A stretch of 64,000 bases of DNA from Ancistrus triradiatus (Eukaryota > Chordata > Actinopteri > Siluriformes > Loricariidae), in the NCBI GenBank assembly GCA_025084515.1, contig JAJAGP010000174.1, positions 454,475 to 518,474 of the forward strand. Reading direction: 5' to 3'. Made by a program: the position numbers and the translations under genes. Below the pieces are notes generated by a model that was given only the letters and a program-made list of their open reading frames with translations, ran no database searches and was not told the DNA's origin. This document shows positions 42,141 to 54,596 of this stretch, piece by piece (within the stretch, counting starts at the first letter, position 1; each line of letters starts with the position of its first letter).

Positions 42141-42784
42141 TTTGGAATTGACTGAAACTTTGTGTGCAAATGCAATGATGATATATGTAAGTGATTACAA
42201 TATTTTAGCAAAAGGATAAGTTTATTGGGGAAAACTGTACAATTTACCTTACTTACAATGTTAGTCTACCGCTAGCCTGTATACCAGATGAGATACGATT
42301 GGGCATTGGAGGAAAACAGGTTCTGTATATTATCCTGTGGTACATTTGCCCACAGCTGTTGCAGCTGGGCCTGGAGATCCTCATCCATCACACCAGCAGT
42401 TGGAGCAGTTCCAGTTCCAGTCCATAGAAGTACAGGTTCCTTGTTCACTGCACAACTGCAAACCAAGGTGACGGTGGCTGGCTGTCAATAGCAAAACACA
42501 CAATGGCCATGACAACAAATTTCCTTCTGCTAAGTGCCTGGAAATGGTCCAGGGAGAGACAGGGGTGTGTAGTGAAGGTGCCACTTGTGTCTGGATGGTT
42601 GACAATGAAACTGGGGGAGCTGCTTGCTAGCGGATAATAAATAAGTAAAATAATCAAATAATCCTCTCTACGCAAACCACACCTGTAATCATTTACATAT
42701 CTGCCTAAGACATAACTGTTTGTCAAGTTTTACAGCAATCGGCATTAATATCTGGGTGCATTATTTTGCTTTTGTCAGTGAGTG
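42141..42784 (-). mobile_element. Tc1-like element (CACTCA..ACAAAA family), internally deleted
   Basis: The right terminus is GCTTTTGTCAGTGAGTG with TA at 42785-42786. The left subterminal GTTTGGAATTGACTGAAACT matches the copies at 7747 and 23926. On the minus strand the N-terminal part (QTQVAPSLHTPVSPWTISRH) is fused by a large deletion to the C-terminus (DEDLQAQLQQLWANVPQDNI), so the DDE core is missing. Confidence 0.75.
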
Positions 42785-42904
42785 TAATTTGCATGTCATT
42801 TATATTCATGACTGCTGATTGGCTATATTAATTTGTAAGATAAGCTCTGATTCTGATTGGTGGCTATACTGTATGCTATGCAATGTAACGATTAGAGTTT
42901 GCTT

Positions 42905-43380
42905 GGTATCAAAATGTCCAAAATCAGAAAGGGCCATGAAAAGGAAAGCTCAAAAAGATGAAACACAAGCTGATTAAAAAATTGCCAAAATATATTTTTT
43001 ATATTAACCATCAAAGTCTGAGGAATCAAGGTCATTTAAGCAATCCATGAGACCCATTAGCCAAGATGACAGACTGTATTGCTTATACCAGGATATTCAG
43101 GGAACTTTGGCAATTTGAACACATTGGAAGACATCCACTTATATGAATTAAGCCTTCAAAAGAAATAGCAAATGGACTTGGAGGAAAAGCTGGCGAAGGA
43201 AACTTCATTTTGTTTTCCCCAATGCTGACATTGCGCTACACCTATACCAGTGGCAAATGCCAGCGCAGAGTGGCCTTTTTCCAAACTCTCAACAGTTACG
43301 AATAAACTATTGGTACCAAGAAAGAGTGAGTCACTTGACTCTAATGTCCATTTGCGATAAGGCATTTTAATAAATGCCTG
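42905..43380 (+). pseudogene. hAT transposase remnant (internal deletion)
   Basis: The start has a basic N-terminus readable across frames (MSKIRKGHEKE, then KRKAQKDETQAD), typical of BED/TTF-type hAT proteins. After a large deletion, 43215-43370 reads NADIALHLYQWQMPAQSGLF, then NYWYQERVSHLTLMSICDKA, which matches the hAT C-terminal dimerisation region (family pattern: N-A-S-A-E-R-x-F, then Q-E-R-L-x-x-L-x-x-M-S-I). Stops and frameshifts are present. No inverted ends were identified. Confidence 0.5.
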
Positions 43381-44450
43381 GTATCAAGAACATTATTAGA
43401 GAATTAATTCCAGAAAAGATAAAGAAAATTGCCACTTCTTCTGTTTTGTAGTATGCCTGCTTACTATTTACATGTCAGAGTAAAGTACCGGTAACAATGT
43501 GCCCTGAAGCTGGCTTTGTGTATGGTTCACTCTGGGCTTCAGAGTGAGAATTTTCCCGACCTCTAATCAAGTTGATCTTTCGTCCTATTAAACCCCATTG
43601 CATCAATCTGAATTTTCAAATTTTTACATTTTTATGTTGTATAAAGTTCAGAAATCTAATGCCATATACAAACTGAACTTATGTAAAAATTATGTAAAAA
43701 TCATCATCATAAAAACAGAAGCTCACCATAGACCTTTTTTGTTTTTAATTTGGTGTAAAGAAGTTACGTAAGCTTTTGTACCTCTTGTGCTGCATACATG
43801 TGAAGGAAATTATATTGGCCTTGTCTGTATGTGAGAGTGAGAGAGTCGTCAGGAAATCTGTTGTCCATGTCTTTGGAGGCAGTTTGCGCAGCTGCATTCC
43901 CATTCAAAGACAAATACAGAGAAGGCCAGTATGCTGTCCTTCACAGGCATATAAGAGGTACACAAGCTTACAGACTCCTTCTTTACACTAAATGTCCTTA
44001 GCAGTAAATAAATATCAGCCTATGGAGGACTAACTTCTATGATTTTTGACCTGCTATTAAAAGGCCTACTCTTTGGTATCCCCAGGAAGTTATGAGCCAG
44101 CTTTCCCTACCAATTAACCACCATACCCTTGTATAGAGTGGAGGAGGGGAGACAGAACACATCCCTGAGGGACAACAATATTAAGAGTTCAGGATGTTAG
44201 ACAATAATGTTCTTATTTTCACAGCCAGTGAGCAAACGGTTGATGGATGTTGTCAAAAAGCCTTGAGGATAAAATGATAATAATAATGATGATAATAAAG
44301 ATGGATATGTAATCTAGGGTTATAAATATGTTCTTGGTGTTGCAGGATGGAATGTAAGCAGAGTAAGACAAAATCCTCAACAGAAATGTTAGGCAAAATA
44401 ATAGGTCTGTCTGGAATAGGGATGATGGTGGCAGAATGTGAATAGTGGTA
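43381..44450. other. No recognisable gene
   Basis: An AAT/GAT simple repeat lies at 44270-44305. The segment 44090-44230 (GAGGAGGGGAGACAGAACAC) looks like part of an interspersed repeat but I cannot name it. Confidence 0.35.
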
Positions 44451-44495
44451 CAGTAGTACCTCGGTTCTCGACCGACTTGGAACTTATCGATCCAG

Positions 44496-44812
44496 AGATG
44501 CTGGATCGGATTAATAACTGGGGAAGTTCGAGGCCTGTCAACGCCCTGGACTCTTTATCATGTTCCTCAAAGCATTCCTAAACTATTTCTGCAACGTGGC
44601 AGGGGGTATTATCCTCCTGAAAGAGGTTATTAGGGAATACCATTGCGAGGAAGGGATGTACCTGGTCTGCAACAATGTTTAGGTAGGTGGTACAAGTTAA
44701 ACATCCAGGATTCAAAGTTTCCCATCAGAACATTGCCCAGAACATCACACTGTCAGTGTTATTCACTTTACATGTAACTGGGTTTAAAGTTATGTCTGAG
44801 CAGTGTACACTA
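44496..44812 (-). pseudogene. Tc1-like element remnant nested in the repeat
   Basis: The minus strand reads like a Tc1-like transposase DDE region (the plus sequence contains TGGCAGGGGGTATTATCCTC, TGTACCTGGTCTGCAACAAT and AACATTGCCCAGAACATCAC). It ends with a terminal-like GGGTTTAAAGTTATGTCTGA. Most of the gene and the left inverted repeat are missing. Confidence 0.55.
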
Positions 44813-44821
44813 ATTTACATT

Positions 44822-44822
44822 T

Positions 44823-44881
<59 letters not shown>
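44822..44881. repeat. (CA)n microsatellite
   Basis: About 28 CA units. The open frames that read through it are artefacts of the repeat. Confidence 0.98.
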
Positions 44882-44883
<2 letters not shown>

Positions 44884-45060
44884 AAAATGAGTACTGAGTA
44901 TTTTTCTATAACAAATAATGTAAATTGAATGAATCTGTTCCTGAGCCCCAGAAAATCCTCACTGTATAAGGCATTATATGCATTAATGGAGTTGTAATGT
45001 TTGCTGTACACGTTTAATCAATTACGCCAAGTACAGAGCAAATGAGAGCCAAGACAATTT

Positions 45061-45107
45061 TTTCTGGTATGTATATGTATATATATAGATATATATGTAT
45101 ATGTATA
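45061..45107. repeat. TATG/TA microsatellite
   Basis: Alternating TATG/TATA sequence ending at the TA used by the next Tc1-like copy. Confidence 0.9.
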
Positions 45108-46425
45108 GAGTGGTGCTTGAAAGTTTGTGAACCCTTTAGAATTTTATATATTCTATATTTTCTATATTTCTGCATAAATATGACCTAAAATATCATCAGA
45201 TTTTGATACAAGTCCTAAAAGTAGATAAAGAGAACCCAGTTAAACAAATTAGACAAAAATATTATACTTGGTCATTTATTTATTGAGGAAAATTATCCAA
45301 TATTACATATTAGTGAGTGGAAAAAGTATGTGAACCTCTAGGACTAGCAGTTAATTTGAAGGTGAAATTAGAGTCAGGTGTTTTCAACACTCTTTTTTTT
45401 TTAAAGAACAGGGATCTATCAAAATCTGTTCTTCACAACACATGTTTTGTGGAAGTGTATCATGGCACGAACAAAGGAAATTGCTGAGGACCTCAGAAAA
45501 ATAGTTTTTGATGCTCATCAGGCTGGAAAAGGTTACAAAACCATCTTTACAGAGTTTGGACTCCACCAACCCACAGTCTGACAGATTTTGTACAAATGGA
45601 GGAAATTCAAGACCATTGTTACCCTCCCCACGAGTGGTCGACCAACAAAGATCACTCCAAGAGCAAGGCATGTAATAGTTGGTGAGGTCAAAAAGGACCC
45701 CAGGGTAACTTCTAAGCAACTGAAGGCCTCTCTCACATTGGCTAATGTTAATGTTCATGAGTCCACCATCAGAAGAACACTGAAGAACAATGTTGTGCAT
45801 GGCAGGGTTGCAAGGAGAAAGCCACTGCTCTCCAAAAAGAACATTGCTGCTCGTCTGCAGTTTGCTAAAAACCACATGGACAAGCCAGAAGGCTATTGGA
45901 AGAATGTTTTGTGGATGGATGAGACCAAAATAGAACTTTTTGGCTTAAAAGAAAAGCATTTGGAGAAAGGAAAACACTGCATCCCAGCATAACAACCTTA
46001 TCCCATCTGTGATTCCATCATTGATGGAACAATGAATTCTGAATTATATCGGAGAATTCTAAAGGAAAATGTCAGGACATCTGTCCATGAACTGAATCTC
46101 AAGAGAAGGTGGGTCATGCAGCAAGACAACGACCCTAAGCACACAAGTCGTTCTATCAAAGAATGGTTAAAGAAGAATGAAGTTCATGTTTTGGAATGGC
46201 CAAGTCAAAGTCTTGACCTTAATCCAATAGAAATGTTGTGGAAGGACCTGAAGTGAGCAGCTAATGTGAGGAAACCCACCAACATCCCAGAGCTGAAGCT
46301 GTTCTGTATGGAGGAATGTTTAGTTGCAGTTATTGCTGCACAGGGGGGTCACACCAGATATTGAAAGCAATACATAGAGAAATATAGAAAATTCTAAAGG
46401 GTTCACAAATTTTCAAGCACCACTG
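45108..46425 (+). mobile_element. Tc1-like element, CAGTGGTGCTTGAAAG family (copy 5)
   Basis: Both ends are present: TA at 45106-45107 then GAGTGGTGCTTGAAAGTTTG, and TTTTCAAGCACCACTG then TA at 46426-46427. It is 1,318 bp. Internal deletions remove most of the right inverted repeat and part of the coding region between 46005 and 46020. Confidence 0.9.
45462..46364 (+). pseudogene. Tc1-like transposase with catalytic-core deletion
   Basis: It starts at ATG 45462 (MARTKEIAEDLRKIVFDAHQ). It then has the helix-turn-helix with a stop, a long open run from VTLPTSGRPTKITPRARHVI to VLWMDETKIELFGLKEKHLE (first Asp intact), a deletion removing VKHGGGS and the following strand, then MQQDNDPKHTSRSIKEW (second Asp) and SLDLNPIEMLWKDLK (third Glu). 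A stop follows at 46254. The C-terminus is shortened. Inactive. Confidence 0.85.
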
Positions 46426-49400
46426 TACCATAAGACACATTCAGAGATCTTGTATAGGCCATGCTTTGACTGGTCAGAATCTTGACAGCACGAGGGTGAC
46501 TTACACAATATTAGGAAGGTGGTCTTAATGTTAATGTTATTCAGTATTACAGATTAAAAGCATGTTTACATAAGTCTCAGCATTGTATAGTGATAAACTT
46601 GAGAAATCGTAGTATAAACCATAAGCCTTGTGTAGGAGGACAGGAACGTTTTTGACGACAAAGAATATACCTAAAATAACAACATGGATTCTAATCAGCT
46701 AGGAAAGATTGCATTAGTGTCAAAACAAGAAAAAAAAGTTCATTTACGTCTTCGCTGCCCCTGAGTTTAGCACACCTGATCATTATAGTTTGAGTTATTC
46801 ACTTAGAAGCCGCTAATGAGCAAACGCAGGATGGTTTTGATTGATATACTGACATGCTTACCATATGCCTTCCCAGCATGCAACAGGATATATGAAAGTT
46901 ATCAGTCAAAGGACTGACCTGACTGACTTTCCTCTCTTTGTAAAAATGACCAAAGGTGAAGCACTCAGATTGGAAGGTCGCAAATCTGCAATCTTTCCAT
47001 CTTGGACTTTTATATTAGCATAGATTGCACATGTTACTAGCACATTATGTGATAGAGACTCTTAGATTGTAGAATTGCAATCTCAGGTTCATGCCTATTG
47101 GTAGTTATTCACAGCATGTGCGATGCCTTGACCTTTCAGAAGAACCTACTAGGGGAACATGGCAGAGATGTACTATCAATTACCACAAACAAAAAAAGAT
47201 GACAGGCAAGAGAGTATTGCTACCTCTGCACCGATCACCAGGTCTAGCATGCCTTCCATTGTTCTGAATCTTTTCCTTGTTCCTCTCACCAGTGGCTCAG
47301 AATCACACTACATTTGAACAGGCATTTAATTACTCAGCAAGGCACTGATGCACACTCTAGACAGCTGGGCACTGACAAAATGGCATGAGGTCAAAAGCTG
47401 TAGATGAGAAATGGAATGAGATGAAGACAAATATGAATTAATGGGAGAAAGTGATCTATTTATAAACTATACAGTATTTCTGAAATAATTATACTCTGAA
47501 CTTTCAAAAATGCAAATAAACAGGTGCTACTACAGGATGTGCTACTGCATGTAGGAGTTACTATGTCACACTGGTCAGTAGTTATGCAGAACACCTCACT
47601 ATGCAGAACACCTCACTTAACAGATAAAGATCTGAATAAGGCCGAAGTATTTACAGCAATCTTGACATAAGTTGTCCAACTTATGCTACCAGACATACTT
47701 TTAGAACATGTAATATTATGTGAAAAAGTACAGAATCACAAATCAGGTGCATATGCAGTGCCCTTGAAGCAACAATAACAAATAGCATTCAGCAAAGCAA
47801 AACTGATTTTATTTCAAAGAAAATTTGTGGCACAGTATTCCATAGTTATTTGACTTTGGGACAGTTTTACTGATGAGGTTTTTAACCACAATCATCTTAC
47901 ATTTTAACTCCTCTCTATGTTTTCTTTTTGGTTAAGGAAGGCTAGAAGAGGTAAAACAATTAATTAACAAGATCAGGCGAAGACAGCTGTTGAAGGTTAA
48001 AACAATGCCCAATTAGGTTTAGCATATAGGCAAATTCTTGGAGAGAACCCTGTTCAGAGAAACTTTAATTGAACTTACCAATACCCTCTAGAAAGCAAAA
48101 CAATCTACTAGTTGTATATTATAGCAAGGAAACACAAGAGGGTGTGTTGCAGTGACTATAAGGGTTAAGGATGTTGGTAAAAAAGAATGCAATAAATAAT
48201 TAATCTGTACATTTTGAATAAACAAGATGCTCCGGTAAGTTTGTTTCCTGTCTGTTGCCATTGTGTTTGGGCAACTTCAACCTGCATTTAATAATGTCCT
48301 CCACAAAACCAAAAAATGTATCATTGTACTGGAGAAGCCATGGGGAAGGCTGGAGCAAAAGATCAAAATGCTGGAGAAATAAAGTCCAACAACACTGACA
48401 ATCCTGCACATTTAGGTTATGACCAAAATTCCTGGTATAGAAAATGGATATTTAATGTCTTTTGTTGAACTGAAGACAGCAGGCCATCACTTCATGTCAG
48501 TTCTCAAATGTTACAAGAGACATTTTGAATTGCTCCTTTTTTATAAAGTGAGTTAAACTCAAAACTCACAAAATGTCCTAAATGGTTAGCACAGCTGGAA
48601 CCTCTTATACTGTTCCAGGTGTGGATGAGCCAGCAGGAAGGTTGGGAATTTCTTGGTGTGTTGAGGGCCAGTCATTATTTTCCAGCCTCGGCATTATATA
48701 GTAAGTATCATCTACCACTTAAGGCCATTAGCATCTAGCACTTGTTGCTGAAAAGCAGATAAAAAGAGGAAAAATTGCAGCCAGCTACACAGAGAAAATC
48801 CACCAAAAAAAAAGAAAAAGTTTTGCTGGCTAACACTACAAAGTATGTTAAGTTATTTATGCAATCTAAAGTGTTTTTAAAAATGGTCAGCAACTTTGAC
48901 TGCACATGGGTAAAATAAACATGCAAATTTGATCATTTTCTTCTAGACAACTCATCAATTCTGTTTCACATTACGGCTTATAATACATTTTATAGCCAGG
49001 CCAGCAATAAAAATGATTTGTTAAACACTTACTCTACCCTTTAAACAAACAGGTGTATAAGGCTCTGTACAAAAAACGGAAAGGATGGAGGAGAAGGGAG
49101 CAGGAAACAGTACAGATCCAATTAGAGGTATGCACTTTTGAATGTTATTGTGAGACTCTAAAGTACTGTACAGTAGAACACAATACATCATTCATATGAT
49201 CAAGTTGTACTACTTAATTTAAGGCATTACTGCATTTCAAGAAATAGAATTCATGGCAAATACACGACATACTGTATGTATCTGCCTATATCAAACTAGG
49301 ACTTTTTTTCGTCAATTAATGAGCAGAACAATATTTTGATGCTCATGTTACAGTCCAAATATGTCTGTTTCTGCATTTTTAACAAACAAATGAACAGATG

Positions 49401-49480
49401 ATTGAGTTCTAATAACTAATAAATAATTCTGGGTTCAAAGACACAGAAATTAAACAGCTTTCTGAAGAAGCAAATTAGTC
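46426..49480. other. Long non-repetitive stretch, no gene identified
   Basis: I see no transposon ends, no convincing exon and no RNA gene. Scattered open frames (for example minus 48200-48409) have no recognisable domain. Confidence 0.4.
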
Positions 49481-49825
49481 TGTTGTTGTTTTGCAAATTG
49501 AATGGCATTACAGCAACAGATTGGCAAGAGTTCATAATAAGGTATTCATTACTGCCTGGAATCCTCAAATGCACAACTGCACATGAGGAGAATTACATCA
49601 TGGTCAGCAGTTTGAGAAAACAGAAGCCTGCCAGGTCCTTAGTTGCTTCCCTAAATAGTACATACCAAATACCAGTGTTATTAAGGTGGCACAGGAGTTT
49701 TTGAAACTGAAACCCAACCAACAGTTGGTGAGGTGAGTTTCACTGTAAGGTCAGACAAAATCCCTTACAAGCCATTTGCACCTCTGGGAAGAGCTGAAGA
49801 AGGTATGGGTTGCAGAACATGTTTG

Positions 49826-50142
49826 CAGGAAGAAATAACACCTGAAACACTAAATCACTTGCTATCCTCATTACCAAAATGTTTTTCAAGTGTTGTGAGA
49901 AGACATGGCAATATTACAAAATGGTAAATTCTTTACAGTCCCAACTTTTTTTTGGAATATGTTGCAGGCCTGAAATGCAGGAATGGATGTTTATTAACAA
50001 GTGAAACAAAGTTGACGAGAAAAAACATGAAATATCTTGGGTTCATATTATCTGTAATGAAATAAAAGTCAAAATAAATGTAAGAAACACCTATTTATTT
50101 TGCATTTTTCATACTGCCCCAACTTTTTCTTATTTGGAGTTG
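49826..50142 (+). mobile_element. 3' end of Tc1-like element (CAACCCCAAATCAG family)
   Basis: The transposase C-terminus reads QEEITPETLNHLLSSLPKCF, then SSVVRRHGNITKW and a stop at 49924. The long 3' inverted repeat follows (GTCCCAACTTTTTTTTGGAA, GTTGCAGGCCTGAAATGCAG) and ends CTTATTTGGAGTTG at 50142 before TA. Upstream (49483-49825) sequence of the same gene may persist but is too decayed to follow. Confidence 0.75.
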
Positions 50143-50148
50143 TAATTA

Positions 50149-51401
50149 CAGTGGTGCTTGAATGTTGTGAACCCTTTAGAATTTTCTTTATTTCTGCATA
50201 AATATGACCTAAAACATCATCAGTTAGTCCTGAAATTAGATAAAGAGAACCCAGTTAAACAAATGAGACAAAAATATTATACTTGGTCATTTATGCATTG
50301 AGGAAAATGATCCAATATTACATATTAATGAGTATGTGAACCTTTGCTTTCAGTATCTGGTGTGACCTGGTGTTTCCTCACATTAGCTGCTCACTTCAGG
50401 TCCTTCCACAACATTTCGATTGGATTAAAGTCAGGACTTTGACTTGGCCATTCCAAAATATTAATTTTATTCTTCTTCAACTATTCTTTGGTAGAACGAC
50501 TTGTGTGCTTAGGGTCGTTGTCTTGCTGCATGACCCACCTTCTCTTGAGATTCAGTTCATGGACAGATGTCCTGACATTTTCCTTTAGAACTCTCTGATA
50601 TAATTCAGAATCAATGATGGCAAGCCGTCCTGTCCCAGATGCAGCAAAACAGGCCCAAACCACAATACTACCACAATGTTTCACAGATGGGATAAGGTTC
50701 TTATTCTGGAATGCAGTGTTTTCCTTTCTACAAACATAACACTTTTCTTTTAAACAAAACATTCTATTTTGGTCTCATCCGTCCACAAAACATTCTTCCA
50801 ATAGCCGTCTGGCTTGTCCATGTGATCTTTAGCAAACTGCCGATGAGCAGCAATGTTCGTTTTGGAGAGCAGTGTCTTTCTCCTTGTAACCGTGCCATGC
50901 ACACCATTGTTGTTCAGTGTTCTTCTGATGGTGGACTCATGAACATTAGCCAATGAGAGATGGTTTTGTGATGATTTTTCCAGTCTGATGAGCATCAATA
51001 ACTCTTTTAATGAGGTCCTCAGAAATCTCCTTTGTTTGTGCCATGATACACTTCCACAAACATGTGTTGTGAAGAGCACACTTTGATAGATCCCTGTTCT
51101 TTAAATAAAACAGGGTGCCCACTCACACCTGATTGTCAACCCATTGATTGGAAACACCTGACTCTAATTTCACCTTCAAATTAACTGCTAATCCTAGGGG
51201 TTCACATAGTTTTGTCACTCACTAATATGTAATATTGGATCATTTTCCACAATAAATAAATGACCAAGTATAATATTTTTGTCTCATTTGTTCTCTTTAT
51301 CTACTTTTAGAATTTGTGTGAAAATCTGATGATGTTTTAGGTCATATTTATGCAGAAATAAAGAAAATTCTAAAGCATTCACAAACTTTCAAGCACCACT
51401 G
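50149..51401 (-). mobile_element. Tc1-like element, CAGTGGTGCTTGAAAG family (copy 6)
   Basis: The ends are TA at 50147-50148 then CAGTGGTGCTTGAATGTTGT, and ACTTTCAAGCACCACTG then TA at 51402-51403. It is 1,253 bp, with the transposase on the minus strand. It starts only 6 bp after the end of the preceding element of another family. Confidence 0.9.
50350..51044 (-). pseudogene. Tc1-like transposase with N-terminal and C-terminal deletions
   Basis: The ATG complement is at 51042-51044. After MAQTKEIS and a short stretch, a deletion joins the region directly to LANVHESTIRRTLNNNGVHG, removing most of the helix-turn-helix. The first Asp (VLWTDETKIECFV), VKHCGSIVVWACFAASGTGR and the second Asp (MQQDNDPKHTSRSTKE) are intact. 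A stop and frameshift precede the third acidic segment, and the last ~45 residues are deleted (junction near 50372). Confidence 0.85.
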
Positions 51402-54400
51402 TATATTTCAGATTTGTGGATTATATGCTAATTTAGTATAAAATGAATCTTATTGATAGGTCATTATTCTGTAGGGGGCTTTTAATAAGATTTCATGTAA
51501 TATGAAATGTATAACTCTAATCAAGCTAATGCTTTTAAAGACATATGCTCCTTTTTTCAAGAATTTCACCACACAACCACCCACAACCACCTGCTATTCA
51601 TGGCTACAGATTTCAAAAACAGAATGTTTGCATTCTTTTTTTCCCAAGTGCAGACATCTCAAGTCCTGAGGAAAGAAAGTAGTCTACTGAATGCAGTATG
51701 CCCGATCAATGACTCCCTGCTCTCTTACCGGCTCACTGCCAATCACTAAAATAGCAAGTGATCTTCTGAAGCCTGATCTGCCAGCCACTATTCTTAGACC
51801 AGCTGTCTCTCCTGACCTAAAAGGAAAAGAGAGCTGATGAATTAGCATGTGTCCAACAAGATGTACATTATTTTGAAATCAATATTGACTTGTCTCCACC
51901 TGGGCGGCTTGAGTGCTTTTTCTTCCGAGACAGCCAATCCTGTATGGATAGCTTAACACCACTTGTATCTGTAATTTAAAAGCTGTAGAGTATTTCCACA
52001 AACAGTTAAGTACATGTAATATCTGGACACAAAGAAAACATGTTATTTTAGTCTGTACTATTTTATAAAATAGTTAATTTTGGTACCCTTTTATTTGGAG
52101 GAACTGTTTTCAGCATGGGGGTTTGTGCTTCCAGAAGAAGTGACTCACCAGTAGTGTCGCAGCTCCTCTTTGCAGGAGATGTCAGATGTATGAGAGTGGG
52201 CTGACTTTCAACAAGTTGGAGAGAAAGTGTGTGGTAGTGAGAAGTGAAACATTACCTCAAAGCAAACATTTCTAGTATATTTTGCAACTTTCAGGAACTT
52301 TTGAAGCAGGTAAAAAAAATTATTTCCTCTTCTGTAACTATAAAAAATAACTCTTACATAGTTCATTTAATCGTCACCAATGCAGACTTGTTTCTTCACT
52401 CAAAATTACAAGTCCTGTGTGTTGTGGCATCACTGTGGTCGACACCTCCTTGCCAAATTCTGCTTAATACGGGAAGTGCCTTATTTAAATGCACAGAACA
52501 AACCTGGGAGGCAAAAGTGCTATTACGTTTGACTGTTGATACATACTGCAAATTACATCTCTCTAATAAAACGATGATATTAAAGTCATCTAACAAACAT
52601 AATTGGCAGCAAAGCCATGGCATAGCTCCTGACTGCTCTGTAATGCACCAGTGGGACTGGGGCAGAACCAGTCTTATTAAAAAAAAAAATCCCACTTTGT
52701 ATGTGTTTTCTCAGCTGAAGAAAACAGGTGCAATATGCTTCTGGGCCTACGAAATTTCCTTCCACCCAGGCTGTTTTACCATTGAGATATAATGCACACT
52801 TATTGAGTTATCATATGATAGTGATAAATGCTAATACCTTGTGGCTGTTAACATGGGACATTAATTACACTTATCACTACTAAATCAAGACCTGTGTTCT
52901 CCAATCAGAGCCCCCAAGAGCCTGTCCAGAAAAAAGTGGGGTTAAATCGTGGGGGAAAAATCTTTTAAATCACAGTTATCATTCTTCTTACTTTTTCAGT
53001 CATGCACAGTTCTTTCTACATTTATTCTGTTTAGCTATCAGTGCTGCCTCTATTACTCTCTTCCAAGTAAAAATAATGTAACAAATGAGTAGCTTCATTA
53101 TAGCTTCATCTCTTTAATATTTGGCTAATGACCCACAGATTTGTTAGAACGTGACACAAACTCAAAGTGTCTCATAACAATGTCTGTTAAGAGTGAAGCC
53201 TTGTATTCATATGTAGATGAACTACTGTTATTCAATATCATGTATTAGATATGATTCATTCACTTGGCCTCTCCCAAACCAAAAGGCCTGACATGAGATA
53301 TAAATGAAACGAGAATCCAACTTGGAACTAAAATATCAGTTGTAAGTCAAAATCCAAATGTTTGTGACTCACTCAGAGTGGTTTCCTCTGAGGAAAGGCA
53401 ACACCGGTGATCTCAGTTGGGACTTCATCATTTGTTTGTTGTGTAAAAATCAAACTTGTGAGTTTCCTGGGAAAGGCTCATCTGAAGAAACCCACATTAG
53501 GGTTGGCTGTAAAAAAAAAAGATCAAAAGATACATCTGAGTCACAGGGTCTAGAAATAAAAAGATTACAGCCTGCATACTATCACCTCTTATTACCCCCT
53601 TTACCTCAAACCTGTGTCTTTGCAGTGCAGCCACCAGAGTGAAATTCCCTTGTTTCTCAAAGCTTCTCAGTCAGTTCTGAAATACCTGCTCGTGTCATAA
53701 CAGGAAATGTGTTGCACCTGTCACATAAAAACAGTTTCTAATTCCATGTGTGTGTGTGTGTGAGTGTTACAAGCATTTGCTAATTTTAATATTATCTGAA
53801 TGCTTTTGTTTAATGCTGCTAGGTTAGTTAGCTAAATTTACATTTTTAATCTGTTTTTAATCATGTCCAGTATAAGTAAATAGGTAAACTTTTGGTTTTT
53901 AATACCTATTTTTATAATTTTGCTTAAAAAACTAAAAGAAACAGCTGTAGATAAATCTTTGTTTTCCAAGAACTATTAAACATACATGAAGAGTTTTTTT
54001 AATTAAATAAATAAGTAAATAATTAAAAGACCTCAAAATCTTGAGAGACTAATACCCATTCGCAAATACTAATGAGTCTGAGACAAGTCCAAGACAACAA
54101 AAAGGGTTTCAAGTCCGGTAGTCTCAGTGGTTGGTAGCACCAGCTATATACAGTGACCTTTTCATGTACCTTTCAATATTTATCTACGCTTTCAGTTCTT
54201 TGTCTTGCCAGACCCTCAGCAATGGCATTCATTATTTATATAACTACTCCAAAGGGAATGCTTTCTAAATTGGATTTATTTGACTTCCTCCTGCACTCAG
54301 CTCTCTTTCACTTGTGCTCCCTGCTGTATGTTACTTAACATCTTGAAATAATTCTGTAAATGTGGCCTTATTGGATACATTACTCTAAAAATAATCTCTT

Positions 54401-54596
54401 CCAGGTTGCTACTAGAAACGTGTCAATAATCTCACCTAGGTTGTTGCTAGAAAAGTTGAGATCGCAATAAACATATACATGAAACGAATATGTAAATTAC
54501 AGTTGTATCTATAATTACAGCAGTGGATGCCATAGTTTCATTTAATTATCAGAGTGAAATTGTGAAAGTAATTATGAATTTGGCAAAAACAACATG
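51402..54596. other. Non-repetitive stretch, possible regulatory element inside
   Basis: The segment 51560-52020 is non-repetitive, of mixed composition, and contains homeodomain-like cores (GATGAATTAGCATGTG); it may be a conserved non-coding element. A 182-codon plus-strand open frame (52244-52792) has no recognisable domain. A short TG microsatellite lies at 53746-53763. No transposon ends were seen. Confidence 0.35.

Larger units (their letters stand above)
44451..45010 (+). repeat. Unclassified DNA-transposon-like repeat, interrupted copy
   Basis: The left end CAGTAGTACCTCGGTTCTCG follows TA (44449-44450). The right part (44880-45010: GAGTACTGAGTATTTTTCTA, then TGTATAAGGCATTATATGCA, then TTAATGGAGTT) matches the reverse complement of 56540-56733, where left and right parts are continuous. 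The material from about 44496 to 44881 is therefore an insertion into this repeat. Confidence 0.6.

Noticed and set aside
44687..44884. Open frame ending in a histidine/threonine repeat
   Set aside because: It is a (CA)n microsatellite read as codons.
52244..52792. 182-codon open frame on the plus strand
   Set aside because: No domain, no splice context, ordinary AT-rich composition and lysine/asparagine-rich stretches typical of chance frames.
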